NCBI RefSeq assembly: GCF_963666675.1
Contig: NZ_OY762929.1
Span: 5,614,001 to 5,678,000, forward strand
Direction of reading: 5' to 3'
From: an uncultured Desulfobacter sp.
GTDB lineage: Bacteria > Desulfobacterota > Desulfobacteria > Desulfobacterales > Desulfobacteraceae
Length of the DNA: 64,000 bases
Shown here: one piece after another, positions 1 through 8,161 of the stretch
How positions within the stretch are numbered: the stretch's first letter is position 1
Layout of the letters: every line of letters starts with the position of its first letter
Made by a program: the position numbers and the translations under genes
The notes under the pieces: generated by a model
Told to the model about the DNA's origin: nothing
The model's database searches: none
What the model saw: only the letters and a program-made list of their open reading frames with translations

Positions 1-2649
1 GTCCCGGGCGTTGGCGGCGTCTCAGTAATCGGAAGCGAATACAGCATGCGGGTCTGGCTGGACGCCCCGAAAATGCTCTCCCTGGGCCTGGACTCCCAGG
101 ATATTGTCAGCGCCATTAAAAGCCAGAACATTCAAGCCTCCATAGGTTCTGTGGGCAGCTCTCCCACCGATGACACCATCCAGATGGTATACACGCTGCA
201 GACCATGGGCCGGTTGAACAATGCGGATGATTTTTCAAAAATCGTGGTGGCCAAGGGGGAAAACGGTCAGATCGTCCGCCTGGAAGATGTGGCCAGAATT
301 GAACTTGGAAGAGAGAGTTACAGCCAGACCGCTGTTTTGAACGGCCATCCGGCTGCAGTGATCATCGTGACCCAGACGCCGGGGTCCAACTCCCTTGAAA
401 CCATGAAAGGGGTTGAAGCCCAGCTCAAACACCTGAAAGAAAGTTTTCCCCAAGACCTGGACTATCTTAACTCCTACGATGCCACGGCATCCGTCAACGC
501 ATCAGTGAATGAAATCGTCTCCACGTTGCTTCTCACCTTTGCCCTGGTGGTTCTGGTCTGCTACCTCTTTCTGCAGGACTGGCGGGCCACGCTGGTTCCC
601 AGCCTTGCCATTCCGGTGTCCCTGATGTCCACGTTCTCGGTGCTTCTGATACTGGGATACAGCCTGAATACCCTAAGCCTTTTCGCCCTGATCCTTGCCA
701 TCGGCGTTGTGGTGGATGATGCCATTGTGGTGGTGGAACGTGTCTATTACCTCATGGAATCAAGAAAAATGGGGCCAAAAGCGGCCGCCATCCAGGCCAT
801 GCAGGACGTCAGCATGGCGGTGGTGGCCACAACCCTTGTACTTCTGGCCATCTTTGTGCCCATCGGGTTTGTTTCCGGACTCTCCGGGCAGATTTACCGG
901 CAGTTTGCCGTGACCATCAGCACCTCGGTGCTTTTTTCCACGGTGGTGGCCCTGACCTTGAGCCCGGCCCTTTGCGCCATCCTTTTGCGGGAACACCACC
1001 CCCACCATCGCGGGCCGCTTGCATGGTTTAACACGGCCCTGGACAAAAGTCGCAACGTTTACGGGGGTATGGCACTATGGCTGGCAAAAAGGCTTGCCGT
1101 ACCCGTGCTTCTGGTGGCAATGATGGCGGGTCTTTCCTATATCGTCTACCTGACCAGCCAGTCATCCCTGATTCCGGATGAGGACAAGGGTGCTGTATTT
1201 GTCAATATCCAGATGCCCGAAGGGGCCGCCATCAGCCGTACCCGGGCTCTTTCCGAAGATCTTGCCCAACAGTTCCAAAAGGTGCCCGGTGTCAATAATG
1301 CGGTGGCGGCTGCAGGCTTCAGCATGATCGCCGGCAACAGCGAAAACTCAGGCATGGTCATTATCATGCTGGATGACTGGTCCCGCCGGAAGACACCGGA
1401 TCTTTCCCTTGACGCCATCATGACACAATTCCAGGCAATCGCCGCAGGGTACAACCAGGCTGACATCAGCGTGTTTGCCCCCCCGGCCATTATGGGCCTT
1501 GGCATCACTTCAGGTCTCTCCTTTTATCTGCAGGACACAAAAGGCCATACGCCAAAAGAGCTGCAGGCAGCGTTACAGATCTTTCTTAAAGAACTGAACC
1601 AGCTGCCCCAGTTTCTGGTGGCCTTCAGCACTTTCTCCGCCGATTCCCCCCATCTCTACCTGGACCTGGATCGTGCCAAGGCCCAGTCCATGGGGGTGGA
1701 GGCAGGCGAAGTGTTCAGTGCCCTTCAAAATTACCTGAGCCCCAGATATATCAATGACATCAACATCGGCACCCAGACCAACAAAGCCATCATCCAGGCG
1801 GACTGGACCTTTCGCAAGGTGGCGTCGGATGTGGGGCAGCTTCGGGTGAAAAGCGCCTCCGGCGACCTTATACCGATTTCTGCCCTTGCCACCCTGCGGC
1901 CGGAGAGTAATCCAAGGATGCTGAGAAGGTTCAATATGTTCTCAAGTGCGTCCATCACAGGAATTATGGCGCCGGGAACAAGTTCGGGCACCGCCATTGC
2001 CGCCGTGGAAAAACTGGTGAAGGAAAAACTGCCCCAGGGATGGGCCGTGGACTGGTCCGGCATGAGCTACCAGGAAAAACAGACCCAGAACCAGGGGGCG
2101 GTACTCATCGGCCTTGCCCTGGTGTTTGCCTTTCTGTTTCTGGTGGCACAATATGAAAGCTGGACCATTCCGGTACCGGTGATGCTCTCCATTGTGGTGG
2201 CGGTGACAGGGGCGTTGATCGGGCTTAAACTTACGGGCCTGAGTTTAAGTATCTATGCCCAGCTCGGCCTGGTCCTTTTAGTGGGGCTTGCCGCCAAGAA
2301 CGCCATCCTCATTGTTGAGTTCTCCAAGGTCCTGCGGGAGGACGGACAGAGCATCATTGATGCGGCCTTGCAGGGGCTCAAGGAGCGGTTCAGAGCCGTT
2401 CTCATGACGGCATTCACCTTTATCCTGGGAACCCTTCCCATGGTGTTTGCCTCGGGATCGGGTGCTGCCAGCCGGCAGGTGCTGGGCGTTACCGTGTGCG
2501 CCGGCATGGTGGCGGCCACAGGGGTGGGCATTGCCCTGATTCCTTCCCTGTATGTGCTGTTCCAGACCATGCGGGAGACTGTCAAGGGGTGGGCCGCCGG
2601 ATCAAAACAAAGCCCTCAAAAACAGATCCATCAGAAACAGGACGATTAG
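1..2649 (+). CDS. RND multidrug efflux inner-membrane transporter (HAE1 family), 5' part outside the window
   Basis: Proton-driven inner-membrane pump of a tripartite efflux system. The frame is open from base 1: bases 1-45 encode a run ending in GSEYS, just before MRVWLD, the usual pore-domain motif of AcrB/MexB-type proteins, so the true start lies upstream and about 150-200 residues are missing. What remains holds the rest of porter domain 1, a transmembrane block with AIGVVVDDAIVVVE (the TM4 Asp pair of the proton relay), a second periplasmic porter half, and a second block with LVGLAAKNAILIVEF. The tail is short and polar. The next gene, 40 bases on, is the outer-membrane factor, so the adaptor is presumably upstream. 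Assignment to HAE1 (hydrophobic/amphiphilic drug export) is firm; the substrate cannot be read from the sequence. Confidence 0.93.
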   Translation, partial: VPGVGGVSVIGSEYSMRVWLDAPKMLSLGLDSQDIVSAIKSQNIQASIGSVGSSPTDDTIQMVYTLQTMGRLNNADDFSKIVVAKGENGQIVRLEDVARIELGRESYSQTAVLNGHPAAVIIVTQTPGSNSLETMKGVEAQLKHLKESFPQDLDYLNSYDATASVNASVNEIVSTLLLTFALVVLVCYLFLQDWRATLVPSLAIPVSLMSTFSVLLILGYSLNTLSLFALILAIGVVVDDAIVVVERVYYLMESRKMGPKAAAIQAMQDVSMAVVATTLVLLAIFVPIGFVSGLSGQIYRQFAVTISTSVLFSTVVALTLSPALCAILLREHHPHHRGPLAWFNTALDKSRNVYGGMALWLAKRLAVPVLLVAMMAGLSYIVYLTSQSSLIPDEDKGAVFVNIQMPEGAAISRTRALSEDLAQQFQKVPGVNNAVAAAGFSMIAGNSENSGMVIIMLDDWSRRKTPDLSLDAIMTQFQAIAAGYNQADISVFAPPAIMGLGITSGLSFYLQDTKGHTPKELQAALQIFLKELNQLPQFLVAFSTFSADSPHLYLDLDRAKAQSMGVEAGEVFSALQNYLSPRYINDINIGTQTNKAIIQADWTFRKVASDVGQLRVKSASGDLIPISALATLRPESNPRMLRRFNMFSSASITGIMAPGTSSGTAIAAVEKLVKEKLPQGWAVDWSGMSYQEKQTQNQGAVLIGLALVFAFLFLVAQYESWTIPVPVMLSIVVAVTGALIGLKLTGLSLSIYAQLGLVLLVGLAAKNAILIVEFSKVLREDGQSIIDAALQGLKERFRAVLMTAFTFILGTLPMVFASGSGAASRQVLGVTVCAGMVAATGVGIALIPSLYVLFQTMRETVKGWAAGSKQSPQKQIHQKQDD

Positions 2650-2689
2650 CGTCAATCCATGAAAAACCATGATTGAAGGAAGATACAAA

Positions 2690-4126
2690 ATGAAGACCAT
2701 CTATTTTTTACTGGGTTGCGTGCTGGTTCTGGGCGGCTGCATGAGTGTGGGCCCGGATTTTAAAGCAAAAGCCCTGCCTGATCCGGACTGTTCCGATCTC
2801 CTGAACAGCGGCACAGACGGCAGCGGCCGTTCCGGCGCCATTGACGGGGCAGCTCTTTCCGGCTGGTGGACCTGCCTGAATGATCCGGTTCTCTCCCAAC
2901 TCATGGATGAGGCCTTTGCCCAAAATCTGGATCTGCGCGAAGCCCGGGCCAAGGTACTTGAGGCGCGCAGCCAGCTGGTCATTGACCGGGCCGAGGGCTG
3001 GCCCGAACTGTCTGCCCAGGGCGACTATACAAGGCAGCGGACCTCTGCCAATACAACAGCCGGGCAAACCGGGGGCGATCTTGTGACCGGCACCTACAGT
3101 GCAGGATTTGACGCAAGCTGGGAAATTGACATCTGGGGCGGGACAAGACGCTCCGTGGAGGCGGCAAAAGCCGATATCAAAAGCCAAGAGGCCTCTCTTG
3201 CATCGGTGAAGGTTTCCCTTGCCGCCGAACTTGCAAAGGCCTATGTCAAAGTGCGGACCTGCCAGGAGCAGATCCGGGTGACAAAAAAGAACATCCGTGC
3301 CCAGGCCGACACTCTGGAAATGCTGGAATCCAAGCTTGAAGCCGGTTTAAGTGATGAACTGTCCGTGTCCCAGGCCAGATATAACCTTGAGGATACAAAC
3401 TCAACGCTGCCCCAGATCTACACCGATCTTGAAAGCAGCATAAACAGCATTGCGGTTCTTACAGGACAGATCCCCGGAAGCCTGCACCAGCGTCTTTCCC
3501 AAAAGCAACCTGTGCCGATGCCGCCCTTTGACATCGTGACACAGATCCCCGGCAACACCCTGCGCCAGCGCCCGGACATGCAAAAGGCTGAATACGATCT
3601 GGCCGCCCAGACCGCCCGGATCGGACAGGCCACGGCTGATCTTTATCCAAGCTTCTCCCTCACCGGGGCCTTTGGCCTCTCCTCGCTGTCATCCGGCACC
3701 TTTTTTGACTCCGACAGCCGGACCTGGAGCCTTGTGCCGGGCCTGACCCTTCCCATATTCAATGCCGGTTCCATCCGGGCCAACATCCGGATACAGGAGG
3801 CCAGACAGGAACAGCTGCTTGCCCAGTATGAAGGCACGGTGCTGTCGGCCATAGAAGAGATCCGCAACGCGCTCACGGCATATGCCCGGGAGCAGCAGCG
3901 GCAAAAGGCCCTTGGATCAGCGGTGGCCGCGGCAAAGGATGCCGTAGCCATCTCCCAGGACAAATACCGCAACGGCCTTGTGGATTTCGACAATGTCCTG
4001 GATGCCCAAAGATCCCTTTGTTTATTTGAAAACAGCCTGGCCGATGCCAAAGGCACAGTGACCCGCAATTTCATCGCCCTTTACAAGGCATTTGGCGGTG
4101 GCTGGGCCTGGGACGACACGCAATAA
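2690..4126 (+). CDS. Outer-membrane efflux lipoprotein, NodT/OprM family (TolC-like)
   Basis: Outer-membrane channel of the RND pump encoded just upstream. The start at 2690 (MKTIYFLLGC) is preferred over 2669 because it puts a signal peptide first, with lipobox LGGC and Cys near residue 17 followed by MSVGPDF, the normal N-terminus of NodT-type factors. About 478 residues, the family's usual size. Two internally repeated OEP halves follow, with long helices rich in Ala, Gln and Glu, and LRQRPDMQKAEYDLAAQTA, the RPD motif typical of the second half. Operon with the pump (40-base gap). The TAA stop overlaps the first base of a 97-nt repeat. Family assignment is firm; substrate unknown. Confidence 0.93.
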   Translation: MKTIYFLLGCVLVLGGCMSVGPDFKAKALPDPDCSDLLNSGTDGSGRSGAIDGAALSGWWTCLNDPVLSQLMDEAFAQNLDLREARAKVLEARSQLVIDRAEGWPELSAQGDYTRQRTSANTTAGQTGGDLVTGTYSAGFDASWEIDIWGGTRRSVEAAKADIKSQEASLASVKVSLAAELAKAYVKVRTCQEQIRVTKKNIRAQADTLEMLESKLEAGLSDELSVSQARYNLEDTNSTLPQIYTDLESSINSIAVLTGQIPGSLHQRLSQKQPVPMPPFDIVTQIPGNTLRQRPDMQKAEYDLAAQTARIGQATADLYPSFSLTGAFGLSSLSSGTFFDSDSRTWSLVPGLTLPIFNAGSIRANIRIQEARQEQLLAQYEGTVLSAIEEIRNALTAYAREQQRQKALGSAVAAAKDAVAISQDKYRNGLVDFDNVLDAQRSLCLFENSLADAKGTVTRNFIALYKAFGGGWAWDDTQ

Positions 4127-4220
4127 CGGCCACTGGTCGCCCTTGGTCTTTGACCGCAGTTCACCCCACAACGAAGGTTGAAAGATCTCAGTGGCTTACT
4201 GAGACTTTCATATAAAAAAG
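4126..4220 (+). repeat. 97-nt two-hairpin repeat, copy A
   Basis: Begins ACGGCCACTGG at the stop codon of the upstream gene. The linker CCCCACAACGAA and the 3' hairpin are clear: GAAAG-at-CTCAGT, loop GGCTT, ACTGAG-a-CTTTC (4180-4209), then ATATAAAAAAGG. The first hairpin is the most diverged of the set. The tail runs into the GGAG ribosome binding site (4220-4223) of the PAS kinase that starts at 4235. Confidence 0.85.
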
Positions 4221-4234
4221 GAGAAAAAAGTCCG

Positions 4235-5458
4235 ATGACGATCCTGCAATTTCCCACAGGGCAACATCCCCCCCCCTGCCCCAAAAGGCAGGGCGCACCG
4301 GGTGAATGTTGCAAAATCCTGTCCGATCTTATTGACCAGAACAGTTCAGGAACCATTTTCCTGGATAAAAACCTTGCTGTCACCCAGTGGAACCCTGAGG
4401 CGGAACGCATTTTTGAATATACAAAACAGACCGCCGTCACCCTTGCCCCGGCCGATCATCTCTTTGCCCCGGAATGCCGCAACATTTTCATGGGCCAGGT
4501 GGAGGCCCTTGAAAAAGGCAGACGCACCGTTGATTTCTCATGCGACTGCATCACAGGCAGCGGCAGGGCGATCGTCTGCAGCTGGCACGGATATGCCATG
4601 ACAGATACAAAGGGAAATATGGAAGGGTTCGCCTTTCTGGTCAAGGACATCACCGAAGGCGAAAAGATCAGAACACTGATGATCCAGTCGAAAAAAATGA
4701 TGTGTGTGGGCGGACTTGCCGGCGGCATCGCCCATGACATCCAGAATGCCTTGTCCGGCCTTTTGCAGGCTGCCCAGCTCATGGACATGAAACTGAATCC
4801 GGAAAACCCATGTAACAGCATCACGGCAAAAAAGTACGGAGCAGTCCTGGAAGCCCCCGGTAGCCATGCCGGAAACCGGGATGTCCAAAAATATCTGGAT
4901 ATCATTTTTACCTCAGGCAGGCACATCAACGATGTGATCTGCAATATCATGGATTTTTCCAGGGAGGGTGAACGAAAATCCCAGCCCATTGACATGAAGG
5001 CCGTGGTTGAAAGCACCATCAATCTGGTGGATTACATTGACTACCTCAAAGAAAATCCCTTGAAAAACTTGAAAATTCTGCGGGAATACGATTCGGATCT
5101 GCCGGAAATCACAGGCACCCCTTCCCTGATCCGGCAGGTGCTGTTCAACCTGTTGAAAAACGGCGTGGACGCGTTGAACGCAAGGCAGTTCTGCAATGAC
5201 GCCCCCCGGCTTACAGTCCGCCTGAAAGCCTTAGAAAAGCATCTGTGCATGGAGGTGGAGGACAATGCCGACGGCATGGACCCCGACACCCTGGCCCGGA
5301 TTTTTACTCCTTTTTATTCCACAAAGGGCTATGCTGGCTCAGGGCTTGGCCTGTCCATCTCATTGTTTATTATCACCCGGAGATTTGGCGGACAGATTGA
5401 GGCCGTTTCCCAGCCAGGCAAAGGCTCATGTTTTGCTGTTATTTTACCCACTGCTTGA
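4235..5458 (+). CDS. PAS-domain sensor histidine kinase (NtrB-like, soluble)
   Basis: Cytoplasmic sensor kinase of about 407 residues without transmembrane segments. A PAS domain (about residues 28-140, with NLAVTQWNPEAERIFEY) is followed by a phosphoacceptor helix GGLAGGIAHDIQNALSGL (His near 167) and a HATPase_c domain with N-box NLLKNGVDAL, G1 DNADGMD and G2 GSGLGLSIS. An ATG at 4235 with GGAG about 11 bases ahead is chosen; an in-frame TTG at 4178 lies inside repeat A and is unlikely. No response regulator is adjacent, so the partner is elsewhere or is the REC-bearing kinase at 8162 (inference). A piece of this gene is copied at 7974-8140, which suggests a former tandem duplication. Signal unknown. 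Confidence 0.9.
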   Translation: MTILQFPTGQHPPPCPKRQGAPGECCKILSDLIDQNSSGTIFLDKNLAVTQWNPEAERIFEYTKQTAVTLAPADHLFAPECRNIFMGQVEALEKGRRTVDFSCDCITGSGRAIVCSWHGYAMTDTKGNMEGFAFLVKDITEGEKIRTLMIQSKKMMCVGGLAGGIAHDIQNALSGLLQAAQLMDMKLNPENPCNSITAKKYGAVLEAPGSHAGNRDVQKYLDIIFTSGRHINDVICNIMDFSREGERKSQPIDMKAVVESTINLVDYIDYLKENPLKNLKILREYDSDLPEITGTPSLIRQVLFNLLKNGVDALNARQFCNDAPRLTVRLKALEKHLCMEVEDNADGMDPDTLARIFTPFYSTKGYAGSGLGLSISLFIITRRFGGQIEAVSQPGKGSCFAVILPTA

Positions 5459-5562
5459 AAAAATGCTGGTATCCATGAGAATAAAGAAGACACGGGTGCC
5501 TGCTGTGGTTACCGATGTCGCCTTTTTGAGGAACGAATGAAATGACTGGACGTCCCTCAATA

Positions 5563-5658
5563 ACGGCCACGGGCCGTCCCTGGACTATCGTCACCCAGGC
5601 TTCGACCCACAACGAAGAATGAAAGAACTCAATAACTTATCGAGCTCTTTCATATAAA
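5563..5658 (+). repeat. 97-nt two-hairpin repeat, copy B
   Basis: ACGGCCACGGGCC start, upper stem CCTGG/CCAGG around loop ACTATCGTCA, linker CCCACAACGAA, second hairpin ATGAAAGA-a-CTC / GAG-c-TCTTTCAT (5619-5653), then ATAAAAAAA. It ends about 30 bases before the start codon of the periplasmic binding protein at 5689. Confidence 0.9.
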
Positions 5659-5688
5659 AAAAATACGAAACCTATAAAGGGTACAGAA

Positions 5689-6840
5689 ATGGCTAAATGT
5701 TGCCGACAACTGTCTACTGGAATGTATGGAGTAAGAATCCTGGCGGGTGCACTCATGTTGTTTTCTTTTTTTGTCAGCTCGTATGGTACAGGAATGGCCG
5801 CACCCCTGGCAAGAACACACATGGAAGAATCAGTGGTTGCGGCAAGCAGACCCCACCTTCCCTGGGACGGCCCCCGGACAGGGCCGGCCGGTGCGGCTGA
5901 GAAAAAAATTGCCATGATATGCGAAGATCTGCGAAACGGCGGTATCCTTGGGGTGGCAAAGGGCGTCCAGGAGGCCGCCGATGTCATGGGATGGCAGATA
6001 AGCGTTTTCGATGCAGGCGGGACTCCAGGCGGAAGGGCGCGTGCCACAGCGGATGCCATTGCAATGGCACCCGACAGCCTCATTCTTGTGGGCAGTGATG
6101 CCAATACCATGACCTCCATACTGGTCCCTTTTGACCATCAGGGTATTCCTATTGTCGGCTGGCATGTTGGCCCCACACCCGGCCCCATGGTGGACAGCCC
6201 CATTGCCATGAACATCTCCACGGATCCCATTGAAGTGGCTCGTATCACGGCCTCGGCAGCAGTGGTTGCCTCCAAAGGAAAGGCCGGCGTCGTAATTTTT
6301 ACCGATTCAAATTTTGAAATCGCCAGCACCAAAGCAAAGGCCATGGCAGAGGTTATCAAATCCTGTGAAGGGTGCACACTTCTTGAAATTCGGGATGTGC
6401 CTATTTCCCAAAGTGCCGGGATAATCCCTGAAGTCATCCACGAACTTATTTCTAAGCATGGTAACCGGTGGACCTATGCATTGGCCATCAACGATATTTA
6501 CTTCGATTATGCTGTGCCGGAACTCATCAAGGCCGGGGAAGTTTCAAGAAAAATCTATTTTCTATCGGCCGGTGACGGCAGTCCCTCAGCGTTCATGCGA
6601 ATCCGGACCGGGGTTTTTCAGACCGCAACAGTGGCCGAGCCCCTCAACCTTCACGGTTGGCAGTTGGTAGACGAGCTCAACCGTTTGATGGCAAATGAGC
6701 CGGTCAGCGGATATATCGCCCCTGTTCACCTGGTGACACCCGAAAATATCATCCACAATGGTAAACATCATTCCCAATATGATCCGGATAATGGCTACCG
6801 CGATATTTACCGGAATATCTGGAAAAGAGAGGGGCAATGA
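5689..6840 (+). CDS. Periplasmic substrate-binding protein, LacI/ribose-binding fold (TorT-like role proposed)
   Basis: Periplasmic ligand-binding protein, 383 residues. The N-terminus is basic, then a hydrophobic signal peptide (about residues 16-37, cleavage near GMAAPLA). The body is a type 1 periplasmic-binding fold (Peripla_BP_4-like): an opening strand IAMICEDLRNGGILGVAKGV, then the helix and strand pattern of sugar-binding proteins, including DSLILVGSDA and GVVIFTDSNFE. ATG at 5689 is preceded by AAAGGG. There is no ABC permease or ATPase gene next to it. Instead, two membrane sensor genes follow on the same strand, the first starting one base after this stop codon. This suggests a sensory partner, as TorT is for TorS, rather than a transporter subunit (inference). 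Ligand unknown. Confidence 0.85.
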   Translation: MAKCCRQLSTGMYGVRILAGALMLFSFFVSSYGTGMAAPLARTHMEESVVAASRPHLPWDGPRTGPAGAAEKKIAMICEDLRNGGILGVAKGVQEAADVMGWQISVFDAGGTPGGRARATADAIAMAPDSLILVGSDANTMTSILVPFDHQGIPIVGWHVGPTPGPMVDSPIAMNISTDPIEVARITASAAVVASKGKAGVVIFTDSNFEIASTKAKAMAEVIKSCEGCTLLEIRDVPISQSAGIIPEVIHELISKHGNRWTYALAINDIYFDYAVPELIKAGEVSRKIYFLSAGDGSPSAFMRIRTGVFQTATVAEPLNLHGWQLVDELNRLMANEPVSGYIAPVHLVTPENIIHNGKHHSQYDPDNGYRDIYRNIWKREGQ

Positions 6841-6841
6841 T

Positions 6842-7921
6842 ATGTCAATGCTGACCCGGATGTTATTTCGATTGTCTATGCCCCAAAGTCTGCGGAGGCA
6901 GTTCAGTCTGGCTCTGTTGATACCCGTATTTCTCATTGTGGCTGGCGGGCTCATCTCCTTCTATAATTCTCGGATATCCATCAAAAGCACCAGACAACTG
7001 GCAGAAAAACGTATGTTTTGGCTCCAGGAGGCCCAGGATTTGGCGCGGTATACTCTGTTGATTGAACACGAGTTGAACCATATGTTTAACACCGGTTCCG
7101 TTGATACTCTTCGGGCCAGTTATCTTAAAATCATTGAAAAGTTAGATCTAACGGACTCGCTTGTCCTCGACCTTGGTCAGGCGTCCGATAATCTTTCGGT
7201 GCTTGATCTGAATCAGGCGGTACAACTCTTCCGAAACACCATCCACATCGTGGCACAGTTACAAACAAATCTATTGACGGGCCAATTACGCCTCGCGGAA
7301 TCGCAGCTGCAGCAGGCATTGCTGGCGGAACTTAAAGACGAACTTCGGCACCAGGCCGTTTGTCTGGTAGAAACCACCGGCATCATCTCCACGCAATTCA
7401 CTCAGGACTATATTGATGCAATGCAGCATGTAACCGCTGTCTTTGAAAAACATCAATTACAAGGACTTGCATTTCTGATCGGCTGTATTCTATTGGCATG
7501 GTTAGTTTCCTGGTCTTTTCTCCGGCATCGCGTCTCTGACCGACTCCAGAAGGTCAGCGACTGCCTTCGGCTTAAACAAGCCTGTAGCGAATCACAAATG
7601 GTTCTGGTGCATGGAAATGATGAAATCGGAGAGATGGCCCGCGCGGTTGAAAAGTTTTTGGAGGACCGTCAGCTCTTGATCCAGACCCAGAGGAGTCTCC
7701 GGGATAATGTTGCTGAATTGAAAAAGGCTTTTGAAGAAATTAAAACGCTCAGGGGAATCATCCCCATCTGTTCGTCCTGTAAAAAAATCCGCGATGACAA
7801 AGGATACTGGAGCCGGATTGAAACATATATCAAAAAACACTCTGATGCGGATTTCACCCACGGCGTCTGCCCTGAATGCATCAAGAAGCTATACCCTGAT
7901 CTAATTATTGATGATGACTGA
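6842..7921 (+). CDS. Membrane sensor protein with HAMP-like region and C-terminal Cys4 'CSSC...CPEC' module
   Basis: 359 residues. Start at 6842 (GAGAGGGGC just upstream, one base after the stop of the binding-protein gene); a longer frame from 6758 would overlap that gene and lacks the signal anchor. TM1 is about residues 22-43 (LALLIPVFLIVAGGLISF), then a helical periplasmic domain, TM2 about 208-227 (LAFLIGCILLAWLVSWSFL), a HAMP-like stretch and a coiled coil. The last 60 residues contain IIPICSSCKKIRDDKGYW and later HGVCPECIKKLYP, two Cys pairs that could bind a metal. This tail is known as a C-terminal add-on of many sensor proteins, mostly in Deltaproteobacteria; its function is not established to my knowledge. 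There is no kinase or cyclase domain, so output must be through a partner, most simply the kinase at 8162 (inference). Confidence 0.75.
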   Translation: MSMLTRMLFRLSMPQSLRRQFSLALLIPVFLIVAGGLISFYNSRISIKSTRQLAEKRMFWLQEAQDLARYTLLIEHELNHMFNTGSVDTLRASYLKIIEKLDLTDSLVLDLGQASDNLSVLDLNQAVQLFRNTIHIVAQLQTNLLTGQLRLAESQLQQALLAELKDELRHQAVCLVETTGIISTQFTQDYIDAMQHVTAVFEKHQLQGLAFLIGCILLAWLVSWSFLRHRVSDRLQKVSDCLRLKQACSESQMVLVHGNDEIGEMARAVEKFLEDRQLLIQTQRSLRDNVAELKKAFEEIKTLRGIIPICSSCKKIRDDKGYWSRIETYIKKHSDADFTHGVCPECIKKLYPDLIIDDD

Positions 7922-7973
7922 TTCGGCGGTGTCACCGCCTTCTTTCTGGAGAATGACGCTTTATTTTAAAATG

Positions 7974-8140
7974 GAATTACAAACCTACCAGACCGCCGTC
8001 ACCCTTGCCCCGGCCCATCACCTCTTTGCCCCGGAATACCGCAACATTTTCATGGACCAGGTGGCGGCCCTTGAAAAAAGCAGACACTGTGTTGATTTCT
8101 CATGCGACTCTGGCCAAGGACATCACCGAAGGCGATCAGC
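7974..8140 (+). pseudogene. Scar of a duplicated PAS histidine kinase gene
   Basis: Bases 7989-8108 match 4430-4550 of the PAS kinase gene almost base for base (about nine in ten identical by eye, for example CAGACCGCCGTCACCCTTGC in both). The match then jumps to a second block (GGCCAAGGACATCACCGAAGGCGA, split here as GGCCAAGGACATC and ACCGAAGGCGA), which in the parent lies near 4640, and ends with CAGCCCATTGA, found in the parent near 4982. So three collinear pieces of a kinase gene remain with internal deletions. No open frame of useful length covers them. Best read as the remnant of a tandem copy. Confidence 0.8.
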
Positions 8141-8161
8141 CCATTGATAAAGGAAAGGAAA

